NCBI GenBank assembly: GCA_964474295.1
Contig: CAYYRN010000015.1
Span: forward strand, 1 to 40,613
DNA: 40,613 nt
DNA from: SIG575 sp964474295
Lineage (GTDB): Bacteria; Bacillota; Clostridia; Oscillospirales; Acutalibacteraceae
Direction: 5' to 3'
The position numbers and the translations under genes were made by a program. The notes beneath the pieces were generated by a model. It saw only the letters and a list, made by a program, of their open reading frames with translations, searched no databases and was not told the origin of the DNA. Shown here piece by piece: positions 30,995 to 39,199 of this stretch. How positions within the stretch are numbered: the first letter of the stretch is position 1; each line of letters starts with the position of its first letter.

Positions 30995-32788
30995 ATGGCA
31001 AAAAACAGACTTGTCGGTGACTATCCCGTAATCGGTATTCGCCCCATAATCGATGCAAGAAGAGGCCCCTTAAAGGTAAGGGAATCACTCGAAGACCAAA
31101 CCATGAATATGGCAAAGGCGGCAAAAGCTCTCTTTGAAGAAAACATTAAATATTCAAACGGTGAACCCGTAAAGGTTGTCATTGCGGACACAACAATCGG
31201 ACGTGTAGGCGAAACAGCGGCTTGTGCGGCGAAATTCAAAAAAGAGGGTGTTGACATTACCCTTTCCGTTACACCCTGCTGGTGCTACGGCTCCGAAACT
31301 ATGGATATGGATCCGATGACAATTAAAGGTGTTTGGGGACTTAACGCAACTGAAAGACCGGGTGCGGTTTATCTGGCATCCGTTCTTGCAGCTCATGCAC
31401 AAAAGGGACTTCCCGCTTTCGGAATTTACGGAAAAGATGTTCAGGAAGCTGATGCAACGGAAATTCCCGAAGATGTTAAAGAAAAGCTTATCCGTTTCGG
31501 CAGAGCAGCCGTTGCCGCCGCTACGATGAGAGGTAAATCATACCTTCAAATCGGTTCTATTTGTATGGGTATTGCTGGTTCGAGCATCTGCCCCGAATTT
31601 ATAGAGGAATATCTCGGTATGCGTGTTGAATCTGTTGACGAGGTTGAAATCATCAGAAGAATGACAGAAAACATCTATGACGAAGCCGAGTACCAAAAAG
31701 CACTTGCTTGGACAAAAGAGCATTGTCCCGAAGGCTTTGATAAGAACCCCGAATTTGTAAGATCTTCGGATGAGAAGAAAGAAAGCGATTGGGAATTTGT
31801 TGTTAAGATGATGTGCATTATCAAAGACCTTATGAACGGCAACCCCAATCTCCCCGCAGGCAGAGAAGAAGAAATGGTAGGCCACAATGCCATTGCGGCA
31901 GGCTTCCAGGGTCAGCGTCAGTGGACAGACTTTTATCCCAACTGCGACTTTGCCGAGGCACTTCTCAACACTACATTTGATTGGAACGGTGCAAGAGAGC
32001 CGTACATCCTCGCAACCGAGAATGACGTCCTCAACGGCATTTCAATGCTTTTCGGCAAGCTCCTTACAAACAGAGCGCAAGCCTTTGCCGATGTGCGTAC
32101 TTTCTGGAGTCCCGAAGCTGTCAAAAAAGCAACCGGTTACGATTTAGAGGGTGTTGCAAAAGAATCACAGGGCTTCATTCATCTTATCAATTCAGGTGCC
32201 GCTTGCCTTGATTTCAGCGGTGAGAGTAAGGATGAAAACGGCAATGCCGTTATGAAAGAGTGGTATGATGTTACCGATAAGGACATCGATGCTATGCTCA
32301 AAGCAACAACATGGAATGCAGCCGATAACGGATATTTCAGAGGCGGCGGATTCTCTTCACGTTTTGAAACAAAAGCCGAAATGCCCGTTACAATGCTTCG
32401 CCTTAACCTCGTCAAGGGCTTAGGCCCCACGTTGCAGATTGCCGAGGGTTACACGGTACATCTTCCCGAAGAAGTTTCCGACAAGCTTTGGAAAAGAACC
32501 GACTACACATGGCCTTGCACATGGTTCGCTCCCAGACTTACGGGCGAGGGTGCGTTCAAGTCGGCATATGACGTAATGAACAATTGGGGTGCAAACCACG
32601 GTGCAATTACTTACGGTCACATCGGTGCAGACCTTATTACTCTCTGCTCAATGCTCAGAATCCCCGTAAGTCTTCACAATGTGCCGGAAGAAAAAATCTT
32701 CCGTCCCGCAGCATGGAATTCTTTCGGTATGGATAAAGAAAGCCAGGATTACCGTGCTTGTGCTGCATACGGCCCGCTTTATAAATAA
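30995..32788 (+). CDS. fucI: L-fucose isomerase
   Basis: Interconverts L-fucose and L-fuculose (and D-arabinose/D-ribulose), the first step of fucose use. 597 residues, close to the 591 of the Escherichia coli enzyme, and recognisably similar along its full length. Landmarks: DYPVIGIRPIIDARRG at the N-terminus, GGGFSSRFET, FQGQRQWTDFYPN (region of the catalytic Glu), YILATENDVLNG (catalytic Asp and Mn ligand), WFAPRLTGEGAF, NWGANHGAITYGHIGADLI (His ligand) and DYRACAAYGPLYK at the end. ATG 30995 follows GAAAGGAAG. It is second in an operon with the ceramidase-like gene. Fuculokinase and aldolase genes are not in the window. Confidence 0.97.
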   Translation: MAKNRLVGDYPVIGIRPIIDARRGPLKVRESLEDQTMNMAKAAKALFEENIKYSNGEPVKVVIADTTIGRVGETAACAAKFKKEGVDITLSVTPCWCYGSETMDMDPMTIKGVWGLNATERPGAVYLASVLAAHAQKGLPAFGIYGKDVQEADATEIPEDVKEKLIRFGRAAVAAATMRGKSYLQIGSICMGIAGSSICPEFIEEYLGMRVESVDEVEIIRRMTENIYDEAEYQKALAWTKEHCPEGFDKNPEFVRSSDEKKESDWEFVVKMMCIIKDLMNGNPNLPAGREEEMVGHNAIAAGFQGQRQWTDFYPNCDFAEALLNTTFDWNGAREPYILATENDVLNGISMLFGKLLTNRAQAFADVRTFWSPEAVKKATGYDLEGVAKESQGFIHLINSGAACLDFSGESKDENGNAVMKEWYDVTDKDIDAMLKATTWNAADNGYFRGGGFSSRFETKAEMPVTMLRLNLVKGLGPTLQIAEGYTVHLPEEVSDKLWKRTDYTWPCTWFAPRLTGEGAFKSAYDVMNNWGANHGAITYGHIGADLITLCSMLRIPVSLHNVPEEKIFRPAAWNSFGMDKESQDYRACAAYGPLYK

Positions 32789-32856
32789 TTTAACGTAAAA
32801 TTATTTTTCCGTTATTCGGAGCCTTTGGCATAAAGTGAATATAAAATCATAAAAAT

Positions 32857-32909
32857 TCCCCGCCGAAATCTTTTGCTTATGTTTAAAGATGACGGCGGGG
32901 ATGCTTTTT
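32857..32909 (+). terminator. Terminator of fucI
   Basis: Nine-pair stem TCCCCGCCG (32857-32865) with CGGCGGGGA (32893-32901), then TTTTT at 32905-32909. The long loop resembles the inner arm of the repeat element downstream. Confidence 0.82.
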
Positions 32910-32950
32910 CTATGCTGTTATTTTACTTTTTACCGTTGTTTTATTTCACT

Positions 32951-33270
32951 GTTATTCTGCCTCTTCAGTGAAGAATCTGCTAAAGCATATCGCACAACTA
33001 TGGCGAGATCTTTCGCATACGCTCAAGATGACAAGAACAGCCGTCATTCTGAACGTCAGTGAAGAATCTGCTAAAGCATACCGCACAACTATGGCGAGAT
33101 CTTTCGCATACGCTCAAGATGACAAGAACAGCCGTCATTCTGAACGTCAGTGAAGAATCTGCTAAAGTAAAGCGAAACCCTCCCGCCGAGATCCTTTGTT
33201 TCAATTAAGAAGGACAGACGAGGGTTATTATTTTAATCTCAACAAGATTTTTTGTTAAACTCAAGATGAC
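32951..33270. repeat. Three tandem dyad repeat elements (HSERSEES-type), period 91 in the first two
   Basis: Elements at 32951-33032, 33043-33123 and 33134-33270. Each starts near G(T/C)(C/T)ATTCTG and ends TCAAGATGAC, which are imperfect inverted ends. The second and third begin after a shared ten-base spacer AAGAACAGCC. The first two agree at all but one position over 32965-33055 versus 33056-33146. The third keeps the ends, but its middle is replaced by another dyad (AACCCTC 33176-33182 with GAGGGTT 33220-33226). Conceptual translation gives the familiar artefact peptides of the RHSERSEES and FAYAQDD type, so this belongs to a widely scattered bacterial repeat class. No gene is present between 32910 and 33272. 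Confidence 0.85.
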
Positions 33271-33272
33271 GT

Positions 33273-33306
33273 AAAAAATCAGGCAGTTGCTTAACACAAC
33301 TGCCTG
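33273..33306 (-). terminator. Terminator of the tex-mannosidase unit
   Basis: Minus-strand ten-pair stem CAGGCAGTTG with CAACTGCCTG (33306-33280) around a seven-base loop, followed by TTTTTT (33278-33273). Confidence 0.9.
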
Positions 33307-33355
33307 AAAATGTTTTTGTCTTGTTTGCTGCAAAGCTTGAAATTACGAACAATTA

Positions 33356-36300
33356 TTATAATTTAATTTTAATCGTTTTAATTTCAAAGGGATGGAATGT
33401 AAGCGAAATGTTTCCGTTTTCGGCGGTAATTTCTTCTTCGTTTTCTTCCATAAGGTTTGTAAGATGAGCCTGCTTTACGTCACCGTTTACAGAAAGCACG
33501 CAGTTTGTTCTTCTGTTCCAGGTTTCATATGCACGAATGATAACTTCATCTGTGTCTTCCGCAATCTTAACCGTTTCAACAACGATGTTTGAAGCGGAGC
33601 ATGAAACAAGAGAATAAACCTTGTCAAGCTTACCTGTGTGTGCGGACGTTTTAACGCAGTGCAGGGGAACGTTGAGTGAGAATGCACGGTCAACAACCTC
33701 CGATTCGCTTACAGAACCGGAATGGGGATAAAGTGCTGTAAGAATATGCTGCGGGCCTTTATCCTGGTCGTGGCAGGGTTCCATTGATGCACGGATGAGC
33801 GATGTTCTGACGTGACCGTCTTTTACATCGTGACCGTATTTTGAATCGTTGATAAGCGAGAAGCCGAATCCGTTTTCACTCAAGTCAATCCATTTATGGG
33901 CGCTTACTTCAAACTGAGCAAAATCCCAAAGCGTGTTTTCGTGAGCGTTTCTTTCGATGTTACCGAACTGGATATCAAACGTTGCCTTTGATGCGTTGAC
34001 ATCAACAGGGTTGTCAACCTTGATAAGAATATGTGTTTCTTTCCAGTCGAAGTCATATTCAACGTCGATTCTGTCTGTGTCGGCATAAGCGATAACATAA
34101 ATGTTGAAAATCGTGCTTCTGAATTTTCTTACGATTTTGTAAACGGCACGCACGGAACCGTTTTCGATAATTTCGGCAGATTGAACATCATCTATATTCC
34201 AGGAAATTTCCTTGTAGAATGCTTTGATATCCCATGCTTCGTGGTTGTGCGGTCTGTCATCATAAGCGATGAGTCTGTTGATAACTTCGCCTGCGGGAAC
34301 AACCTCTCTGCCCGTGCCTTTGTGAATAAGGCTTGAAATGTTGTAATTTTCGTCAAATTCCGCTTTGAGGAATTTTGTTTCAAATCCCGAAGCGGATGCA
34401 TCTATAACGGAATTGTCGGATTTTTCACCGTCCTTGACAGCATAAACCTTGTAGCCCTTTGCGGGAACTTTTTCTGCAAGGAAGCAAAGCTTGCCGTCAT
34501 ATGTTTTTTGCCACTTCATTTCGTTGCCGTCTTCATCGACAATTATAAAGCTGTCGCTTTCGGGCATATCCGTTATAACAACATCGTCTCTCTCTTTGCC
34601 GAGGGTGTTGAAAACAACAAGAGAATTTGAATCTGTTGCAATGTTTTCGGCAATAAGAGCAAGAGTTTTGTTGAGCTTTTCTTTGCCCTCTTTAAGAAGT
34701 TTGCCGTAAGCCTTGTCGGAATCCTCGTAAACCTCGTTGATTGATGAGCCGGGGAGGATATCGTGGAATTGATGCAGGAGAATAACCTTCCAATCGGCAG
34801 TAAATTCATCCCTCGGATATTCTTCACCGAGTTTGATGTTTGCGATTGAAGCGATGGTTTCCAAATCGTGCAGAAGAATTTCGCTCTTTCTGTTATTTCT
34901 CTTGTTTGCCGCCTGCGAAGTAAGAGTTGCTCTGTGGAATTCGAGGTAAAGCTCGCCTACCCAAGTGGGAAGTCTGTCGGAAGAACCTACTTCTTTTTCA
35001 AGACGTTTGTAGAAATCAAGCGACGGCTCGTTTACGAATTTCGGACATCCGGGAAGACCTTTGTTAAGACGGTTGCCGTATTCGAGCATTTCTCTTGTCG
35101 GGCCTCCGCCGCCGTCACCCCAACCGAACGTCATAAGAACGTTGTTGTTAAGGTCTTTTTGAGAATATCTGTGCCAGCCGCCTATCATCTGAGCAGGTGA
35201 AAGGTATGCGTTGTATGTTGTCATAAAGCGTGTGCCTACGTCGTCACCGCTGCGGCTGGGTGAAAAGTGTGAAAGAACTTCCGTTCCGTCAATACCTCTC
35301 CACATAAACGTGTCGTAAGGTACACGGTTGTATTCGTTCCAGGAAATTTTTGTTGTCATAAAGTAGTCGCAGCCGCTCTTGCGTATAATTTGGGGCAAAG
35401 CAGCGGAATATCCGAAAACATCGGGTTCCCACATAATTTTGCAGTCAACGCCGAACTCTTTCTTGAAAAAGCGTTTACCTACAAGGAACTGACGGACAAG
35501 CGATTCACCGGAGGGTACGTTCGTATCGGGTTCAACCCACATACCGCCTTCAACTTCCCAGCGACCTGCCTTAACCATCTTTTTGATGCCCTCGTAAACT
35601 TCGGGATAATCCTCTTTGACAAATTCATAAAGCTGTGCCTGTGAGGACATAAATTTGTATTCGGGATATTCTTCCATAAGCTTGAGAACAGTTGCGAAAG
35701 AACGTCCTGCTTTTTCTCTTGTCTGTCTGAGTCTCCAAAGCCATGCAACGTCTATATGTGTGTGTCCGATACCCGATGTTACAACATCGAGGGTTGTTTT
35801 TCCGTAAAGGTTTGCATCAAGATAATCCATACATTTCTTTGCGGATTCCACAAGTTCTTCGTGTGTTGCGTCAACAACGAGCAGGTTTACGGCTTCGTTG
35901 AGAGTTTTGATTATGTCAACACGGTCCATATCATCCGGGCCGTACTGCTCTGCAATTTCAAGCGGTGTTTTAAGGTCGAAAATAAGCTTCCAGATAACAG
36001 GGTCTATTTGCTTTATTCTTGCCTTGAAAACTCTTTGACCTCTGTACTCATGCTTGTCAAGGTAAGCGTTAAGGTGCATATCGTAATGCTCGCCGCCCTG
36101 AGCGTTTTCGAGAAGCATAACTTCCTTGTGGTTTGAGTCACAGCCCTGAATGATTTTGCCGTTTGCGAAAATGATGAACTGAACGTCGCTTGTCCACCAT
36201 TTTTCAACACCCGAACCGTAAATGGGCATTACCTCATAAAAGACATTTCCGCCCTTAAATTCTTCGGGTACATCAAAGCTGTGCTTAAAACGGCAGTAGT

Positions 36301-36520
36301 ATTCGGGTGCGCCCCAGCGAGAGCCTTCGGGGAACTCTTTCCAATTGCCGTTGTTCTTGTTTTCTACTCTTTCCTGTCCTTCACAGAAATAGTAGTCATC
36401 GAGAATCGCAGAACGAACAACAAGCTTTCCTTCGATTGTTTCAATCATTCTTTTGATTCTTCCTGCGTACATGTAGCGTTCCGAGTTCTTATCACGGAAC
36501 GGTGCATTGTATGTTGCCAT
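33356..36520 (-). CDS. Alpha-mannosidase, glycoside hydrolase family 38
   Basis: Zinc-dependent retaining alpha-mannosidase of 1054 residues, cytoplasmic by lack of a signal peptide. The N-terminal region (1-245) precedes the catalytic barrel. GHTHIDVAWLWRL supplies zinc ligands His253 or 255 and Asp257, and MWEPDVFGYSAALPQI supplies the nucleophile Asp367. FGWGDGGGGPTREMLE and VILLHQFHDILPGSSINEVY are further hallmarks. The C-terminal half is the beta-rich GH38 domain. The length is that of the large bacterial/yeast vacuolar type. ATG 36520 follows AAGGAGG. It lies 26 bases after tex on the same strand, with no promoter between, so it is probably read from the tex promoter. It would trim mannose from imported N-glycan or mannan fragments. 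Confidence 0.96.
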   Translation of the reverse strand: MATYNAPFRDKNSERYMYAGRIKRMIETIEGKLVVRSAILDDYYFCEGQERVENKNNGNWKEFPEGSRWGAPEYYCRFKHSFDVPEEFKGGNVFYEVMPIYGSGVEKWWTSDVQFIIFANGKIIQGCDSNHKEVMLLENAQGGEHYDMHLNAYLDKHEYRGQRVFKARIKQIDPVIWKLIFDLKTPLEIAEQYGPDDMDRVDIIKTLNEAVNLLVVDATHEELVESAKKCMDYLDANLYGKTTLDVVTSGIGHTHIDVAWLWRLRQTREKAGRSFATVLKLMEEYPEYKFMSSQAQLYEFVKEDYPEVYEGIKKMVKAGRWEVEGGMWVEPDTNVPSGESLVRQFLVGKRFFKKEFGVDCKIMWEPDVFGYSAALPQIIRKSGCDYFMTTKISWNEYNRVPYDTFMWRGIDGTEVLSHFSPSRSGDDVGTRFMTTYNAYLSPAQMIGGWHRYSQKDLNNNVLMTFGWGDGGGGPTREMLEYGNRLNKGLPGCPKFVNEPSLDFYKRLEKEVGSSDRLPTWVGELYLEFHRATLTSQAANKRNNRKSEILLHDLETIASIANIKLGEEYPRDEFTADWKVILLHQFHDILPGSSINEVYEDSDKAYGKLLKEGKEKLNKTLALIAENIATDSNSLVVFNTLGKERDDVVITDMPESDSFIIVDEDGNEMKWQKTYDGKLCFLAEKVPAKGYKVYAVKDGEKSDNSVIDASASGFETKFLKAEFDENYNISSLIHKGTGREVVPAGEVINRLIAYDDRPHNHEAWDIKAFYKEISWNIDDVQSAEIIENGSVRAVYKIVRKFRSTIFNIYVIAYADTDRIDVEYDFDWKETHILIKVDNPVDVNASKATFDIQFGNIERNAHENTLWDFAQFEVSAHKWIDLSENGFGFSLINDSKYGHDVKDGHVRTSLIRASMEPCHDQDKGPQHILTALYPHSGSVSESEVVDRAFSLNVPLHCVKTSAHTGKLDKVYSLVSCSASNIVVETVKIAEDTDEVIIRAYETWNRRTNCVLSVNGDVKQAHLTNLMEENEEEITAENGNISLTFHPFEIKTIKIKL

Positions 36521-36546
36521 AAATTCTCCTCCTTAGGAAAATAGAT

Positions 36547-38709
36547 TTACTGATTTTTAGGTTCTTTCATTGTAAGAGAAATTCTCTTTTTAGCTTCATC
36601 AACGCCGAGTACCCAAACCGTTACGATATCACCGACTTTAAGGATTTCCGACGGATGCTTGATGAATTTATTTGTAATTTGCGAAATGTGAACAAGTCCG
36701 TCCTGATGGACGCCGATATCCACAAACGCACCGAAATCTATAACGTTTCTTACCGTACCTTTAAGCTGCATACCGGCTTTGAGGTCTTTCATTTCCATAA
36801 CGTCTGTCCTCAAAAGCGGCGGCGGAAGCTCATCTCTCGGATCACGTCCGGGTAGGGAAAGCTCTTTTACTATATCGGAAAGTGTCGGCAGTCCGACACC
36901 GAGATGTTCGGCAACCTTTTCTTCCCCAAGTGTGCCGATTCTTTCGGAAAGCTCGGAGAGATTGCCGTTTGAGACATCTTCGAGTGTGTATGAACATATT
37001 TTCAAAAGCTCTTCGGCAGCCTTGTAGCTTTCGGGATGAACACCCGTGTTGTCAAGGACGTTTTTGCTTTCCGCAACTCTTAAAAATCCCGCACTTTGCT
37101 CAAAAGCTTTTGCACCGAGCTTAGGCACTTTTTTAAGCTCGTTTCTGCCCGAAAAAGCACCGTTTTCCTCACGGTAAACCACAATGTTTTTGGCAACAGC
37201 CGAGTTGATGCCCGATACTCTGGATAAAAGGGAGGGGGAGGCGGTGTTCAAATCAACACCCACGCTGTTTACGCAGTCTTCAACAACGCCGTTGAGAGCG
37301 TTGCCGAGTTCGTTTTGCGGCATATCGTGCTGATACTGACCGACACCGATTGATTTCGGGTCGATTTTAACAAGCTCCGCAAGAGGGTCTTGCAGACGTC
37401 TTGCTATCGAAACCGCACTTCTCAAAGAAACGTCGAATTGAGGAAATTCTTCCGCAGCAAGCTTTGAAGCGGAGTAAACCGAGGCACCGGCTTCGCTTAC
37501 CACCATATAGGAAACGTTTTTATCAATTTCCCTCAGCAAATCGGCGGTGAAAATTTCCGTTTCTTTCGATGCCGTACCGTTGCCTATCGAAACGGTATCG
37601 ACGTTATATTTGCAAATAAGCGATTTTATCGTAGCTTTCGCATTTTCTTTTTGTGCCTCGGAATGTGTAATGTAAATAACCCCCGTGTCAAGCACTCTGC
37701 CCGTGGGGTCAACCACCGCAACCTTGCAGCCCGTTCTGTATCCGGGGTCTAAACCGAGTACCGTTCTGTTCTTCACGGGCGGCTGAAGCAAAAGCTGTTT
37801 TAAGTTTGTCGAAAAGTTTTTTATTGCGGAAACGTCCGCTTTTTCCGTCAAGATGTTTCTGATTTCTCTTTGAACGCTCGGTTCGATAAGCCTTGAGTAA
37901 GCGTCAGCACCCGCTTCCCTTACAACGTCGGAGGAAAGGGAGTTTACGTTTTTCAGATAAGCTCTGTTAATGACTCCGAGAGCTTTTGTGATGTCGAGTT
38001 CTACCTTAACCTTTATAAAGCCCTCACGCTCCGCCCTGTCAATTGCGAGAACCCTGTGGTCGGCGATTTTTTCAACGGGTTCGGTGTAATCGTAATATTG
38101 AGTGTAGGGACTTTGAGCGTTTTCGTCCGTTGCGGATGTTATTATTTTTCCGCAGACCGAAAAAAGGTTACGGAGCCTTTTTCTTATTTCCGCATTGTCC
38201 GAAATAATTTCGGCAATTATGTCGGAAGCACCTTTCAGAGCCACTTCGGCAGTTTCAACACCTTTTTCCGAATTTATGTATTTTGAAGCTTCCGTCTGCG
38301 GTGACGGTGCGTTTTCACGCTGTTCGAGAATTTCCAAAGCCAAAGGTTCAAGACCTTTTTCTTTTGCAACCGAAGCACGTGTTTTTCTCTTTTGCTTGAA
38401 AGGACGGTAAATGTCTTCAAGCTCAACCAGTGTCAAAGCTTTTTCAATGGCACACGCAATTTCCTCGGTCATTTTTTCCTGCTTTTCGATTGATGAAAAA
38501 ATTTCTTCTCTGCGTTTGTCCAAATTGCGTAAATAATCAAGCCTGTCGTTAACGGCACGCAGGGTTTGGTCATCGAGCGTTCCGTGGGCTTCTTTTCTGT
38601 ATCTGGCAATAAAGGGAATTGTGTTGCCCTCGTCAATGAGCTTTACAACATTTTCAACCTGCCATTTTTTCAGTTTAAATTCATCGCATAAAGTTAAAAT
38701 AATATCCAT
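36547..38709 (-). CDS. tex: Tex-family S1 RNA-binding protein
   Basis: 720-residue nucleic-acid-binding protein of the Tex/YhgF family, linked to transcription and RNA processing. Domain order: N-terminal helical HTH-like region (LKKWQVENVVKLIDEGNTIPFIARYRKEAHG), YqgF/RNase H-like domain (RTVLGLDPGYRTGCKVAVVD), tandem helix-hairpin-helix domains (LLSRVSGINSAVAKNIVVYR and FSGRNELKKVPKLGAKAFEQ), and a C-terminal S1 domain (GTVRNVIDFGAFVDIGVHQD). Full length is normal for the family. The start ATG 38709 has only a weak ribosome site (AGGCAGG). It is first in a two-gene unit with the alpha-mannosidase. Confidence 0.96.
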   Translation of the reverse strand: MDIILTLCDEFKLKKWQVENVVKLIDEGNTIPFIARYRKEAHGTLDDQTLRAVNDRLDYLRNLDKRREEIFSSIEKQEKMTEEIACAIEKALTLVELEDIYRPFKQKRKTRASVAKEKGLEPLALEILEQRENAPSPQTEASKYINSEKGVETAEVALKGASDIIAEIISDNAEIRKRLRNLFSVCGKIITSATDENAQSPYTQYYDYTEPVEKIADHRVLAIDRAEREGFIKVKVELDITKALGVINRAYLKNVNSLSSDVVREAGADAYSRLIEPSVQREIRNILTEKADVSAIKNFSTNLKQLLLQPPVKNRTVLGLDPGYRTGCKVAVVDPTGRVLDTGVIYITHSEAQKENAKATIKSLICKYNVDTVSIGNGTASKETEIFTADLLREIDKNVSYMVVSEAGASVYSASKLAAEEFPQFDVSLRSAVSIARRLQDPLAELVKIDPKSIGVGQYQHDMPQNELGNALNGVVEDCVNSVGVDLNTASPSLLSRVSGINSAVAKNIVVYREENGAFSGRNELKKVPKLGAKAFEQSAGFLRVAESKNVLDNTGVHPESYKAAEELLKICSYTLEDVSNGNLSELSERIGTLGEEKVAEHLGVGLPTLSDIVKELSLPGRDPRDELPPPLLRTDVMEMKDLKAGMQLKGTVRNVIDFGAFVDIGVHQDGLVHISQITNKFIKHPSEILKVGDIVTVWVLGVDEAKKRISLTMKEPKNQ

Positions 38710-38739
38710 TAATGAACCTGCCTTTACTATATAATGTAG

Positions 38740-38768
38740 ATTATACAGTAATAAAACACAAAAATCAA
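38740..38768 (-). promoter_or_regulatory. Sigma-A promoter for tex
   Basis: On the minus strand TTGATT (38768-38763) and TATAAT (38745-38740), spacer 17, about 30 bases before the tex start codon. Confidence 0.75.
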
Positions 38769-38836
38769 TAAAAAGAGATTAATTTTATCAGATTTTGCGG
38801 TGCAAATTTAATACCGAAAAAAATTCAAAAAAACTA

Positions 38837-38865
38837 TTGACACGCAAAAAAAACAGTGATATAAT
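38837..38865 (+). promoter_or_regulatory. Sigma-A promoter for the T-box leader
   Basis: TTGACA at 38837-38842 and TATAAT at 38860-38865, spacer 17, a perfect consensus. Transcription should start near 38872. Confidence 0.88.
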
Positions 38866-38871
38866 TTCATC

Positions 38872-39156
38872 ATATTTTAAAAGCGATGACGAAGACGGTT
38901 GGTTTGCTTTAACTTTCAGAGAGCGGTTGTTCGGTGCGAAACCGCAGTGTGGCAAGTCGAAACCCATCACTTCCGAGCTGAAGATGCAAAAGATTTTTTC
39001 AAGTAGTGTCTTACGTGAACGCTGCGTTAGTGCGAAGGGGCTGTTGGGCTCTGCAGAGGGGTGTCCCGAATATAAGGGATGCAATTTGAGTGGTACCGCG
39101 GATTAAATTTTTATTCCGTCTCAAAGTTTTCGGAAACTTTGGGGCGGCTTTTTTTA
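38872..39156 (+). promoter_or_regulatory. T-box leader, probable isoleucine (AUC) specifier
   Basis: tRNA-sensing leader. Stem I shows the kink-turn partner GATGAC (38885-38890), GAAG (38891-38894) pairing with CTTC (38970-38973), the AG-bulge region CAGAGAGCGG, and the GAGC (38975-38978) that closes the kink-turn. By position relative to CTTCC-GAGC, the specifier is ATC (38966-38968) followed by A, as in known glycine and isoleucine leaders. The T-box AGTGGTACCGCGG is at 39089-39101, with bulge UGGU, which fits a tRNA with discriminator A. The downstream hairpin is the terminator. The existence of the T-box is certain; the isoleucine reading rests on manual alignment. Confidence 0.93.
39116..39155 (+). 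terminator. T-box terminator hairpin
   Basis: CCGTCTCAAAGTTT (39116-39129) pairs with AAACTTTGGGGCGG (39134-39147), with G-U pairs in the lower stem, TCGG loop and seven T. It competes with the antiterminator formed by the T-box sequence. Confidence 0.92.
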
Positions 39157-39199
39157 TTGTCTTAAAGTTTCAGCCTATCAAAAAACGGAGGTTATGAAA

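Noticed and set aside
32968..33153. 61-residue open frame
   Set aside because: It is a translation of the tandem repeat elements (peptide fragments of the SFAYAQDD and HSER type), a well-known annotation artefact.
32951..33270. Possible CRISPR array
   Set aside because: Only two full units, a 91-base period with near-identical spacer content, and no short repeat/unique spacer pattern or cas genes.
38795..39106. 103-residue open frame in the T-box region
   Set aside because: It lies over the promoter and structured T-box leader and has no ribosome site or motif.
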